A stretch of 64,000 bases of DNA from Leifsonia sp. ZF2019 (GCF_019924635.1 NZ_CP065037.1:1736001-1800000); one strand, 5' to 3'; positions 54,449 to 63,339 are shown, counted from the stretch's first letter. Numbers and translations: made by a program. Notes: generated by a model from the sequence alone, not told the origin.

Positions 54449-56650
54449 ATGACCAGCTCCTCGGTTCCACCGACCTCCCCCCGCCGCTCCCGCCGCAGCG
54501 AAACGGCGCCCGCGCCCGACGTCCCCCGCTCCGGCACCCGCCGCGGCCTGCTCGTCGGTCTCGGGGCCGCCGCGATCGGCGGGGTGACCGCCGTCGGCGG
54601 GCTCACCCCGGCCGATGCGGCGACCGCTGCGGTCCCCGCGACGCCCGGCGCCTCCGGCTCGCTGCGCCAGGTGCGCGTCGTCGGCGACCTGGCGAAGATC
54701 AAGGCGAAGGACGGCGAGATCGCCATCGCCTCCGGCTACCATCAGCCCGGCGACGTCGGCGGACTGATCTACCGCGGTGCGTCCGGCCAGGGCGCGACCG
54801 TCAACGGCGGGACGATCGTCGCGGGCAAGAACGGGACGGTGTGGGTGCTCGTGCACGACGGCACCGTCGAGTTCCGCCAGTTCGGGATCATGGGGCCGGA
54901 CACCCCGGCCGACGCGGCTCTGGAGGCGATGGTCGCCGACGCGGCCATCGCCCGGATCGAGGGCCACACCGACCTCAACTTCACCAAGCGCCACAAGCTG
55001 GTCCGCTCGCACCTCGAACTCGACTTCGGCGGCCACCTCATGACGACGGAGGGGATCGAGAACGCCGGGACGGACGACCCCTTCGCCGCGGTCATGTTCT
55101 TCCAGGGGGTCCTCTCGACCGAGACCCAGAGCGCCGCCCTCAGCGCGGCCATCCCGGACCTCGGCGACATCTTCGAGGTCGCCGACTCCTCGTGGTTCGC
55201 CGTCGACGCGTGGTATGCCGCGGAGGTCAACGCGCTGAGCGGGCGGTGGGAACGCGAGCTGCAGAAACTGCTGCAGGTGACGCAGATCGTCGACGGCACG
55301 CACATCCGCGTGAACTACAAGAACGGCTGGCCGCTGGCGAAGGGGCGCACGATCACCTGGACCAAGGTGCAACCGGTCCAGGACATCCGCATCTCCAACC
55401 TCGTCTTCCGCGGCAAGGGGACCGACCAGTACACCGGGTCGCACCCGATCGCGTTCGAGTACGCCGTGCGCTGCGACGTCGAGAACATCGTCGGCAGCCT
55501 GACGTTCTGGCCGCTGATCATGCGCCGCTGGAACACGTTCTACTCCACCATCGGCTGCACCCTCTCGAACCCGACGTCGGTGACCTACGGAGGGGCCGGG
55601 TACCTCACGCAGCAGATCTATTGCCTGTACGGATACGTCGCCAACTGCCACACGTCCAACGCGCGGCACCTGAACGACTTCACCGCGAGCGCGTACTCGA
55701 TGGTCGAGAACTGCCACGGCGACGGCGACGACCAGGGCCCGTTCGTCACGCACGGCCAGTACGAGCACGACCTCACCTACACGGGCAACTCCGGTCTGAT
55801 GACCTTCGCCAACTCGGGTGCGGCGTGGGGTTCGGCGGCCAAGCGCATCACGGTGCGCAAACACGTCTGCTCCTGGTTCGTCGCGCGGGTCAAGGTCACC
55901 GATCTGACGCTGGAGGACGTCCGGGTGATCGGCAAGCCCAGTCTGGCGGGCTCCGGGATGCTCTGGATCAACGCTGACGGTGCGCAGCTGACCGGCTGCA
56001 CCGCCGACAGCACGCTCGTCATCACGCAGGCGTCGACCGCCTCCACCCGGCCGACGGTCATCCGCGACTCCTGGTTCGGCTTCGCGGCTCCGGGCAGCCT
56101 GACCGACGCCAGTGTGAAGGTGCCGGTCACCTTCGAGAACACGACGCTGGAGAATGTCGGAGGGATGAAGATCCTCGGGGCCGGGGAGGTCACCTTCCGC
56201 GGCTCCACGCTCACGGCCCCCACCGGGTCCGACCCGGTGCAGACGGCGTCGGCGCGCACGCGCATCACCGGCAGCCGCCTCGACAACGTGTCGATCCAGG
56301 CGACGGGCGCGGCAGAGCAGGCGATCGAGGTGACGGCGAGCAGCGTCATCACGGGCGCCGGAGGCACGGCGATCGGCCGGTCGGGGGACAAGGCGGTCAC
56401 CGTGCTGCTCGCCGACAGCGCGTTCTCCCGCTCGGAGTCGAGCGGGAAGCACGTGTCGCTCACCGGGGGCACGAACCACTACCGCGCCACGGGCTGCCGC
56501 TTCGACGGCGGCGCGCTCGAGCTCACGGGAGGCGGCTTCGGCGGGACGTCGACGCTGCTGCACACCGCGAACGTGGAAAGCTCGGTGACACGCACCGGAT
56601 TCCCCGCCGACTCGGCGCGCGTCGTGACCGCCGGCAACATCACCGTCTGA
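54449..56650 (+). CDS. Tat-exported right-handed beta-helix protein 2 (tandem paralogue)
   Basis: A 733-residue paralogue of the preceding protein. It has a 28-residue N-terminal extension before the Tat motif (GTRRGLLVGLGAAA, about 29-42). The beta-helix lead-in is FRQFGIMGPDTPADAALEAM (143-162). Conserved blocks occur in the same order: GGAGYLTQQIYCLYG (381-395), SNARHLND (403-410), NCHGDGDDQG (421-430), THGQYEHDLT (434-443) and HVCSWFVA (472-479). ATG follows AAGGA. The C-terminal third diverges most from protein 1, suggesting different binding. Export by Tat implies folding before secretion. Confidence 0.78.
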   Translation: MTSSSVPPTSPRRSRRSETAPAPDVPRSGTRRGLLVGLGAAAIGGVTAVGGLTPADAATAAVPATPGASGSLRQVRVVGDLAKIKAKDGEIAIASGYHQPGDVGGLIYRGASGQGATVNGGTIVAGKNGTVWVLVHDGTVEFRQFGIMGPDTPADAALEAMVADAAIARIEGHTDLNFTKRHKLVRSHLELDFGGHLMTTEGIENAGTDDPFAAVMFFQGVLSTETQSAALSAAIPDLGDIFEVADSSWFAVDAWYAAEVNALSGRWERELQKLLQVTQIVDGTHIRVNYKNGWPLAKGRTITWTKVQPVQDIRISNLVFRGKGTDQYTGSHPIAFEYAVRCDVENIVGSLTFWPLIMRRWNTFYSTIGCTLSNPTSVTYGGAGYLTQQIYCLYGYVANCHTSNARHLNDFTASAYSMVENCHGDGDDQGPFVTHGQYEHDLTYTGNSGLMTFANSGAAWGSAAKRITVRKHVCSWFVARVKVTDLTLEDVRVIGKPSLAGSGMLWINADGAQLTGCTADSTLVITQASTASTRPTVIRDSWFGFAAPGSLTDASVKVPVTFENTTLENVGGMKILGAGEVTFRGSTLTAPTGSDPVQTASARTRITGSRLDNVSIQATGAAEQAIEVTASSVITGAGGTAIGRSGDKAVTVLLADSAFSRSESSGKHVSLTGGTNHYRATGCRFDGGALELTGGGFGGTSTLLHTANVESSVTRTGFPADSARVVTAGNITV

Positions 56651-56694
56651 ACCGTCCGCTCCACCGCACCGCAGAACCACTGGAAGGAACACGC

Positions 56695-57471
56695 ATGACC
56701 GCACCCGCGTCCGCATCCGCCCCCGTCGCCCTCGTCACCGGAGGCGCGGCCGGCATCGGCTGGGAGATCGGGAGACGGCTCGCCGCCGACGGCTACCGGG
56801 TCGTCGCCGCCGACCTGGTCCCGGGGCTCACCGCGACGACGCCGGAGGCGGGGATCGTCCACCGTCGGCTCGACGTGACCGATCCGGACGACGTCACGGC
56901 CGTCTTCGCCGACGTCGTCGCCGAGTTCGGGCGGCTCGACGCGGTCGTGAACAACGCGGGCATCCAGCGTCACCGCGCGATCGAGGACCTGAGCTGGGAC
57001 GAGTGGAAGGCCGTCGTGGACGTGAACCTGCACGGCGTCTTCCTCTGCCTCCAGGCCGCCGGCCGGCACATGCTGGCGGCCGGCGGCGGACGGATCGTCA
57101 ACATCTCGTCGATCTCGTCGCGCGGCTCGGCGGGCCGCGCGCCGTACGCCTCCACGAAAGCCGCGGTCGTCGGGCTGACAGCGACGGCGGGCGCGGAGTG
57201 GGCGGCGCGCGGCGTGCGGGTGAACGCGGTCGCCCCCGGCTATGTCGACACCGGGGTCTTCCGTCAGGGCGTGGCAGCCGGGACGCTGAGCGAGGAGACG
57301 ATCCTCGCCCGCATCCCGGCCCGCCGCCTCGCCCAGCCGCGCGAGATCGCGGCGACCGTCGCCTTCCTACTCTCCGACGACGCGAGCTACTTCGCCGGTC
57401 AGACCCTCTTCGCCGACGGCGGGTTCCTGGTCGACTACGGCGTGCCGCTCGCGTCGGTGCCGAAGCCGTGA
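56695..57471 (+). CDS. Short-chain dehydrogenase/reductase (sugar dehydrogenase type)
   Basis: A 258-residue classical SDR. Motifs: TGGAAGIGWEIGRRL, NNAGIQ, a Ser in ISSISSRGS, and YASTKAA with catalytic Tyr/Lys. The Asp after the second strand (VVAADLV) indicates NAD preference. In the proposed pathway it could oxidise the free sugar to a lactone, or a 2-keto-3-deoxy acid to a diketo acid. ATG follows GGAAGGAAC; its stop overlaps the enolase-family start. Confidence 0.9.
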   Translation: MTAPASASAPVALVTGGAAGIGWEIGRRLAADGYRVVAADLVPGLTATTPEAGIVHRRLDVTDPDDVTAVFADVVAEFGRLDAVVNNAGIQRHRAIEDLSWDEWKAVVDVNLHGVFLCLQAAGRHMLAAGGGRIVNISSISSRGSAGRAPYASTKAAVVGLTATAGAEWAARGVRVNAVAPGYVDTGVFRQGVAAGTLSEETILARIPARRLAQPREIAATVAFLLSDDASYFAGQTLFADGGFLVDYGVPLASVPKP

Positions 57472-58550
57472 CGCGCGAGCTGCGCACCGCGACGACGGCC
57501 CTGCCGCTGCCCGCGCCCCTGCAACTCGGCGCGATGACCGTCACCCGGCGGGAGTTCGCCGCCGTGCGCGTCGAGGAGGGCGGGGAGGCCGGAGTCGCGT
57601 ACGGGCTCACGCGTGAGGCGCCGATGGCGGAGATCGTCGAACGCCTCATCGCGCCGCACGTGCTCGACGGCGATCTCGACCCCGAGTCGCTGTGGGACCG
57701 TGCGTTCCGCGGCAGCGCGATCGTCGGCCGCGTCGGCCTGGTGCGCCGTGCGCTCGGGCTCGTCGATGTGGCCCTCTGGGATCTGCACGCACGGCAGCAG
57801 GGCGTTCCCGTCTGGCGCCTGCTCGGCGCGGACGGCGGCCCGCGCGCCGCCATGCTCGTCGCCGCCTACCCGACGGCCGGCCGCACGGTCGAGAGCCTGG
57901 TCGAGGAGGTCGTGGTGCAGGCGCGCGCGGGCTGGCCGCAGGTGAAGATCTCGCGGTCGCCCGATCGCGGGCTCATGCGCGACCTCCTGGCCGAGCTCGA
58001 CCGAGAGCTGCCCGCGGGCTGCGGTCTCGTCGTCGACGTCGGCTTCGGCTGGCGGGGCGCCGACGAGGCGATCGACGAGCTCGCGGCGTGGGGGAGTCCG
58101 CGGCTCGCCTGGCTCGAGGACCCCCTGCTCCCGGAGGATGTGGTCGGGTGCGCCCGGATCCGCCGGGAGACCGGACTCACGGTCGCGGTCGGCGACGAGG
58201 TCACCGACCCGGCCGTCCTGCAGGCTCTCGCCGAGGGCGGAGGCATCGACGTGGCGCGACTCGATGTCGTCGCCCTCGGCGGGATCACCCCCTCGCGGGC
58301 GTTCCTCGCCTGGGCGGCCGACCGCGGCCTCCCCGTCTCGTGCCACATCGGGCCCGAGATCAGCACGCACCTGCCGGGCGTGCAGGTCGAGACGTTCGCG
58401 CGCGGCCCCCTGCCCAACCCCTACGACCCCTCGCCGGTGCTCGTCACCGGCGGCCCGGTGTTCGCCGGCGGTCGTGCGACACCGCCGTCGGGTCCCGGGC
58501 TCGGCTTCGGGTTCGCACCGGGTACGTTCGACTTCGGGAGGTCGCAATGA
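57468..58550 (+). CDS. Enolase-superfamily (mandelate racemase-like) sugar-acid dehydratase candidate
   Basis: A 360-residue two-domain enolase-superfamily protein. Metal ligands appear as LVVDVGFGW (Asp), AWLEDPLLPED (Glu) and VAVGDEVTDP (Glu/Asp). The general base lysine area is PQVKISRSPD, and a His lies in SCHIGPEISTHL. This places it in the mandelate racemase/muconate-like group. It probably dehydrates an aldonate to a 2-keto-3-deoxy acid, or acts on a lactone; the exact reaction is open. It sits between two SDR genes with 4-bp overlaps on both sides. Confidence 0.85.
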   Translation: MTRELRTATTALPLPAPLQLGAMTVTRREFAAVRVEEGGEAGVAYGLTREAPMAEIVERLIAPHVLDGDLDPESLWDRAFRGSAIVGRVGLVRRALGLVDVALWDLHARQQGVPVWRLLGADGGPRAAMLVAAYPTAGRTVESLVEEVVVQARAGWPQVKISRSPDRGLMRDLLAELDRELPAGCGLVVDVGFGWRGADEAIDELAAWGSPRLAWLEDPLLPEDVVGCARIRRETGLTVAVGDEVTDPAVLQALAEGGGIDVARLDVVALGGITPSRAFLAWAADRGLPVSCHIGPEISTHLPGVQVETFARGPLPNPYDPSPVLVTGGPVFAGGRATPPSGPGLGFGFAPGTFDFGRSQ

Positions 58551-59335
58551 CACGCAGTGTGGTCGTCACCGGCAGCGGCAAGGGGATCGGGCGCGGCATC
58601 GCCGAGCGGCTCACGGCCGACGGCTGGACCGTGGTCGGAGTCGAGCGGTCGGCGTCGGACACCCTCGAGGCGGGGATCTGCGCGGCGGTCGTCGTCGGCG
58701 ACTCCGCCGAGCGCGCGGTCCACACCCGGGCCGCGGAGCGTGCGGAAGAGCTGGCGCCGCTCGCGGGGTGGGTCAACAACGCCGGTGTCACGGTCCGCAC
58801 CCCGCTGCACGCCCTCGACGAGGAGGCCGTGCGCCGTGTCGTCGAGACCAACGGCCTCGGCTATCTCTGGGGCTGCTCCGCCGCCGTCGCGGCCTTCACC
58901 GCGCGTGCGGCCGGCGGTGCGATCGTCAACGTGGGCTCGATCCACGGCCGCGCGAGCTTCGTCGACCACGCGGCGTACGAGTTCACCAAGGGCGGGATCG
59001 ACGCCCTCACCCGTAGCGTGGCGGTCAGCTACGGTCCGTTCGGCATCCGCGCCAACACGGTCGCCCCTGGCGGGGTGCGGACGCCGCACCTCGACGCGCA
59101 GATCGCCGGGGCGGCCGACCCGGAGGCCGAGGAGCGCGGCCTCGCCGAGGGGCCGCCGTTGCGGCGGATCGCCACAGTCGCCGAGGTCGCGTCGCTCACG
59201 GCGTACCTGCTGAGCGACGAGGCCTCCTACATCAGCGGGCAGTCGATCGCGGTCGACGGCGGCTGGACGGCGGCGTTCGGTCGGCCGGAGGCCGACGCGG
59301 GCCTGGCGGAGCGGTACGGTCTCACCGGCCGCTGA
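58547..59335 (+). CDS. Short-chain dehydrogenase/reductase
   Basis: A 262-residue classical SDR. Motifs: TGSGKGIGRGIAERL, NNAGVTV, Ser in VGSIHGRAS, and YEFTKGG. It ends with the family SGQSIAVDGGWT. It is the last gene of the long operon. With the preceding enolase-family and SDR genes it forms the oxidation/dehydration core of a sugar-acid pathway. A convergent gene begins 25 bp downstream. Confidence 0.9.
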   Translation: MTRSVVVTGSGKGIGRGIAERLTADGWTVVGVERSASDTLEAGICAAVVVGDSAERAVHTRAAERAEELAPLAGWVNNAGVTVRTPLHALDEEAVRRVVETNGLGYLWGCSAAVAAFTARAAGGAIVNVGSIHGRASFVDHAAYEFTKGGIDALTRSVAVSYGPFGIRANTVAPGGVRTPHLDAQIAGAADPEAEERGLAEGPPLRRIATVAEVASLTAYLLSDEASYISGQSIAVDGGWTAAFGRPEADAGLAERYGLTGR

Positions 59336-59360
59336 CGGCGTCCGGACGCGCCGGCCGGCG

Positions 59361-59696
59361 TCAGGCCTTGACCATCGACGCGCGCCGGATGAGCCCGTCG
59401 CGCACGTCGAACGTGGCGATCGTCTCGGTGGCGACCCCGTCGCGCACGACCTGCTCGCGCGCGACCACCCAGCGGTCGCCGAAGAGCGTGTGCGCGTCGA
59501 TGGTGCAGTGGAGCCCGGGATAGGCGAGCCGGTCGGCGTAGAAGGCGCGGATCTCCTCCCGTCCCGTGAGCGCCGCTTCGCCGACCCCGGTGACGATCGC
59601 GTCCTCCGCATAGGTGGCGACGAAGCCGTCGAGGTCGTGCGCGTTGAACGCGTCGACCTGCTCGGTGACGATGCGGAGCGCGTCGAGTGCTGTCAT
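59361..59696 (-). CDS. NTF2/SnoaL-like small protein
   Basis: A 111-residue NTF2-fold protein: TEQVDAFNAHDLDGFVATYAEDA at the N-terminus and TGREEIRAFYADRL in the middle. Family members bind or transform small ligands; no function can be assigned. It is read on the minus strand, 66 bp after the SDR at 59763-60512, probably in one transcript. Confidence 0.8.
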   Translation of the reverse strand: MTALDALRIVTEQVDAFNAHDLDGFVATYAEDAIVTGVGEAALTGREEIRAFYADRLAYPGLHCTIDAHTLFGDRWVVAREQVVRDGVATETIATFDVRDGLIRRASMVKA

Positions 59697-59762
59697 GGGA
59701 TCCTCCGGTGGCGGGTCGTTCGGCGAGGCAGACGGGGTGGGGGCGGGGCGGGGCGCGGCGCG

Positions 59763-60512
59763 TCAGTCGATGCGCACGCCGCCGTTGACGTCATAGGTGG
59801 CGCCGGTCACGAAGCCGGCGCGCTCCGAGGCGAGCGAGGCGATCGTCCAGGCCACGTCGGCCGGCGTTCCGAAGCGGCCCAGCGGGATCGAGGACTCGAG
59901 GGCGTCGCGGCCGTCGCCGGTCAGCTGGTCGGTGATGGCGCTCGTGACGGGACCGGGGGTGACCGCGTTGACGCGGATCCCCTCGGCGGCGAGGTGCCGC
60001 GCGAAGCTCCTGGTCAGGGCGAGTAGAGCCCCCTTGCTGGCGGCGTAGTGCATCCCGGTCTGCAGGGCGCCGAGCTGGCCGGCGATCGAGGACAGGTTCA
60101 CGATGCTGCGGTCGCCGGAGGCGGCGCGCAGCAGGGGGAGCAGCCCGCGGGTGAGGAGGAAGGTGCCGCGCACGTTCGTCTCCATCACCGCGTCCCACTC
60201 GTCGAGCTCGATGTCGTCGTAGTGGCGGTAGGGGCACACCCCGCCGTTGTTGACGAGCACGTGCAGCTCGCCCCAGGCGGCGGAGACCTCCTCCACGAGG
60301 GCGGTGACCGACCCGGGGGAGCGGAGGTCCAGCCTGCTGACGCGCACCTCGGCGGCCCCGGCTTCCCGGCATTCGGCGGCCACCCGCTCGGCCGCGGCGC
60401 CGCCGGATGTGAAGGTGAGCCAGAGCGCGTGCCCGGCGGAGGCGAGCTCGACTGCGGTGGCGGATCCGATGCCGGAGCTGGCTCCGGTGATGAGACTGCG
60501 GCGGAGAGTCAT
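59763..60512 (-). CDS. Short-chain dehydrogenase/reductase
   Basis: A 249-residue classical SDR. Motifs: TGASSGIGSATAVEL, NNGGVCP (NNAG variant), Ser in NLSSIAG, and YAASKGALL. Its ATG lies 6 bases after a minus-strand TAGCGT that is part of the GCTATAGC operator at 60515-60529. It is divergent from the hydroxyacid dehydrogenase and is probably a pathway dehydrogenase under GntR control. Confidence 0.88.
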   Translation of the reverse strand: MTLRRSLITGASSGIGSATAVELASAGHALWLTFTSGGAAAERVAAECREAGAAEVRVSRLDLRSPGSVTALVEEVSAAWGELHVLVNNGGVCPYRHYDDIELDEWDAVMETNVRGTFLLTRGLLPLLRAASGDRSIVNLSSIAGQLGALQTGMHYAASKGALLALTRSFARHLAAEGIRVNAVTPGPVTSAITDQLTGDGRDALESSIPLGRFGTPADVAWTIASLASERAGFVTGATYDVNGGVRID

Positions 60513-60514
60513 GG

Positions 60515-60587
60515 GAAAACGCTATAGCAAGATCGGCGCAGAATGCGAGCGGACTGGCCCGCAAACGCTAGATGCTATAGCGTTTTC
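60515..60587. promoter_or_regulatory. Paired inverted GntR operators over two divergent leaderless promoters
   Basis: GAAAACGCTATAGCA (60515-60529) and its exact reverse complement at 60573-60587 are 15-bp arms 43 bases apart, each containing GCTATAGC. Each copy includes a TAGCGT -10 box: minus strand 60519-60524, 6 bases before ATG 60512; plus strand 60578-60583, 7 bases before ATG 60591. Repressor binding would cover both promoters. Confidence 0.8.
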
Positions 60588-60590
60588 GTT

Positions 60591-61568
60591 ATGACTTCCG
60601 ATCTCGTTGCGATCACCGACTGCGATCTGCCCGGCACCGCCGCCGACGACGCCCTCACCGCCGCCGGCCTGCGCGTGCGGCGCGCCGCCTCGCCGTCGGC
60701 CGATGACATCGCCGAGGCCGCGGCGGACGCATCGGCCCTGATCGTCCAGTGGGCGACCATCGACGGCGCACTGCTCGACCGCCTCCCCCACCTCCGCTTC
60801 ATCAGCAGGCTCGGCATCGGCTACGACATGATCGACGTGGAGGCGGCGACTGAGCGGGGCATCCTCGTGGCGAACACGCCCGCCTACTGCCTGGACGAGG
60901 TCGCGACGCACACCCTCGCGATGATCCTCGCTCTCGGTCGCGGGCTCATCGGCTACGACAGGGCGGTGCGCGCCGGGCGCTGGTCCGCGGTGGATGCACG
61001 GCCGATGGGCTTCCGGCCCGCGGCGACCACCGTCTCCGTGGTCGGCTACGGCCGGATCGGCTCCCTGGTCGCCCGCCGCTGCGCCGCGCTCGGCTTCCGC
61101 GTGCTCGTCGCCGACCCGATGGTCGACGACGGCGACGTCCTGGCGGAGGGCCTCGAGCCCGTCTCGCTGGACGACGCGATCGCGCGGGCGGATGTGCTGA
61201 CGCTGCACGCCCCGCTCACGGACGCCACCCGGCACCTCGTCGACGCACGCGCCCTCGCCGCCATGCGCCCGTCCGCCGTGCTCGTGAACACCTGCCGCGG
61301 CCCGCTCGTCGACGAGGACGCTCTCGCCGAGGCGCTCGCGTCCGGCGGCATCGCCGGGGCGGCGATCGATGTGTTCGACAGCGAGCCGCTGCCCGCGACC
61401 AGCCGCCTCCGCGCACTGGACAATGTGCTGCTGACCCCGCACGCGGCCTGGTATTCGCCGCAGGCGCTGGCCGACCTGCCGCTGCACGCGGCCGGGAACA
61501 TCGTCGACCACTTCGCGGGACGGCCCGTGGCCGCCGTCGTCAACCGCGCCGTCGCCACCGCCGACTGA
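60591..61568 (+). CDS. D-isomer-specific 2-hydroxyacid dehydrogenase
   Basis: A 325-residue CtBP/PGDH-like dehydrogenase. The Rossmann motif VVGYGRIGSLVARR is intact. The catalytic Arg is in VNTCRGPLVDEDAL, Glu in FDSEPLP and His in TPHAAWYS. It probably interconverts a 2-keto and a 2-hydroxy acid, perhaps pyruvate, glyoxylate or a pathway product. ATG 60591 is chosen because it lies 7 bases after TAGCGT; the longer reading from 60543 runs through the operator. The FAH gene starts 11 bp later. Confidence 0.9.
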   Translation: MTSDLVAITDCDLPGTAADDALTAAGLRVRRAASPSADDIAEAAADASALIVQWATIDGALLDRLPHLRFISRLGIGYDMIDVEAATERGILVANTPAYCLDEVATHTLAMILALGRGLIGYDRAVRAGRWSAVDARPMGFRPAATTVSVVGYGRIGSLVARRCAALGFRVLVADPMVDDGDVLAEGLEPVSLDDAIARADVLTLHAPLTDATRHLVDARALAAMRPSAVLVNTCRGPLVDEDALAEALASGGIAGAAIDVFDSEPLPATSRLRALDNVLLTPHAAWYSPQALADLPLHAAGNIVDHFAGRPVAAVVNRAVATAD

Positions 61569-61579
61569 GAGGACCCCGC

Positions 61580-62437
61580 ATGCGATTCCAGCGCCTCGGC
61601 CCGGCGGGAGCCGAACGACCGTACGTCCGCTCCGCCGGCCGGCTCTTCGAGCTCGACCGGCTCGCGCCCGACATCGACCCGGCCTTCTTCGCGGCGGACG
61701 GGATCGCCCGCACCGCCGCCGCGCTCGCCGCCGGAGAGCTCCCGGAGGCCGCAGCCGAGACCGCGGACCTGCGGGTCGGGCCGCCCGTCGGCCGCCCGCC
61801 GGCGATCGTGTGCATCGGCCAGAACTACGCCGCGCACGCCGCCGAGTCGGGGGCAGCGCCGCCGGAGCATCCGATCGTCTTCTTCAAGCACCCCAACACG
61901 CTCGTCGGACCGTACGACGACATCCTCCTGCCGCCCGGCGCCGAGCGCGTCGACTGGGAGGTCGAGCTGGCCGTGGTGATCGGACGCCGCGCCCGCTACC
62001 TCGACACGGATGCCGAGGCGGAGGCCTGCATCGCCGGGTTCGCGGTCTCGGACGACGTCTCCGAGCGCGCCTGGCAGCTGGAGGTCTCCGGCGGCCAGTG
62101 GTCGAAGGGCAAGAGCGCCGAGACGTTCAATCCGCTCGGTCCGGAGCTGGTCACCCCCGACGAGGTCGACTGCACGAGGCTGCGGCTGCGCTCCTGGGTG
62201 GACGACGAGCCCCGGCAGGACTCGACGACGGCGGACCTGATCTTCGGCGTCGCGGCGCTCGTCCGCGACCTCAGCCAGTACCTGGTGCTCGAGCCCGGCG
62301 ACATCATCAACACCGGCACGCCGCAGGGCGTCGCGCTCTCCGGCCGGTTCCCGTACCTCGTGGAGGGGAACACGGTGCGCGTGGCGATCGACGGGCTCGG
62401 GGAGCAGCGCAGCCGGGTGCGGCGCGCCACGCGCTAG
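61580..62437 (+). CDS. FAH-family hydrolase, 2,4-diketo-3-deoxy sugar acid type
   Basis: A 285-residue FAH-superfamily protein. Metal ligands are in VDWEVELAVVIG; IGQNYAAHAAESG and DIINTGTPQGVAL are typical. The segment DDVSERAWQLEVSGGQWSKG with TFNPLGPELVTPDE resembles 2,4-diketo-3-deoxy-L-fuconate/rhamnonate hydrolases, which cleave a diketo deoxy acid into pyruvate and a hydroxy acid. That would be the final step of a non-phosphorylative deoxysugar route. ATG follows GAGGA. It is co-transcribed with the dehydrogenase. Confidence 0.87.
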   Translation: MRFQRLGPAGAERPYVRSAGRLFELDRLAPDIDPAFFAADGIARTAAALAAGELPEAAAETADLRVGPPVGRPPAIVCIGQNYAAHAAESGAAPPEHPIVFFKHPNTLVGPYDDILLPPGAERVDWEVELAVVIGRRARYLDTDAEAEACIAGFAVSDDVSERAWQLEVSGGQWSKGKSAETFNPLGPELVTPDEVDCTRLRLRSWVDDEPRQDSTTADLIFGVAALVRDLSQYLVLEPGDIINTGTPQGVALSGRFPYLVEGNTVRVAIDGLGEQRSRVRRATR

Positions 62438-62444
62438 ACCCCGC

Positions 62445-63317
62445 TCAGCGCCGGTAGCGCGGCTGCGGCAGTCCCTGCGCCGCCACCTCCGCCGTGAACA
62501 GCGCGCCGGACGCGGGCGCCGCCGCCAGCGCGTCCGCGTCCAGATCCGCGCGTGCGGTCGTGATGACCAGGGTGTGCAGCCCGGGTCCGGCGAACGCGAC
62601 GCTCGACGTGTGCGGGGCGTCGACGGCGACCGTGTCGATCACCGCGCCCGTCGCGTCGTAGCGGCGCACCTCGCCGCGGCCCCAGAACGCGATCCACAGG
62701 TTCCCGTCGGTATCCGCGCACATGCCGTCGGGCATTCCGTCCACCTCGAGATGCACACGGCGCGGCCCCGTTGCTCCGGAGCCGACGTCGTAGTCGCGAG
62801 CCCAGACCGTCGCGGCGAGGGTGTCGACCGAGTAGAGCGTGCCGCCGTCGGGCGACCAGCACAGCCCGTTGGAGAGCAGGAGGTCGTCGTCGAGAACGCG
62901 GACGCGGTCGCCGTCGAGCTGGACGAGGACCTCGGACCCGTCGCCTCCGTCGAACGGGTGCGTGCCGACCAGCAGGCGCCCGGCGGGGTCCACCGCGGCG
63001 TCGTTGGTACGGCTGCGGGCTCCGGTCGGGACCACCACCGGTCCCGCCTCCACGGCGCCGCCCTCCGCCGCGAACAGGATGCGCTCCCGGGCGACGACGG
63101 CGAGGCGCCCATCGGCCGCCGGGAGCACGGCGCCGACCGGTTCGCCGAACGACCGCGACCCGGTGACGGTGATGCCCGCGCCGTCGAGCCGGCCGGACAG
63201 CACGGTCCCTGCCAGGATGTCGACCCAGAGGACGCGGTCGTTCACCGCGTCCCACACGGGGCCTTCGGCCAGCTCGAACGTCTCGGTCGTGGCCCGGCGT
63301 GCGTGGTAGGCGGTCAT
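62445..63317 (-). CDS. SMP-30/gluconolactonase-family lactonase
   Basis: A 290-residue six-bladed beta-propeller. The metal Glu is in ELAEGPVWD, Asn in RTNDAAVDPAGR and Asp/Asn in LLSNGLCWSPDG then GMPDGMCADTDGNLWIA. It should hydrolyse a sugar lactone to its acid, the step between sugar dehydrogenase and dehydratase. It is convergent with the FAH gene, 7 bp apart, and read with the alpha/beta hydrolase downstream (22 bp gap). Confidence 0.9.
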   Translation of the reverse strand: MTAYHARRATTETFELAEGPVWDAVNDRVLWVDILAGTVLSGRLDGAGITVTGSRSFGEPVGAVLPAADGRLAVVARERILFAAEGGAVEAGPVVVPTGARSRTNDAAVDPAGRLLVGTHPFDGGDGSEVLVQLDGDRVRVLDDDLLLSNGLCWSPDGGTLYSVDTLAATVWARDYDVGSGATGPRRVHLEVDGMPDGMCADTDGNLWIAFWGRGEVRRYDATGAVIDTVAVDAPHTSSVAFAGPGLHTLVITTARADLDADALAAAPASGALFTAEVAAQGLPQPRYRR

Positions 63318-63339
63318 CCTCCGATCCTGGCAGAAGCAG

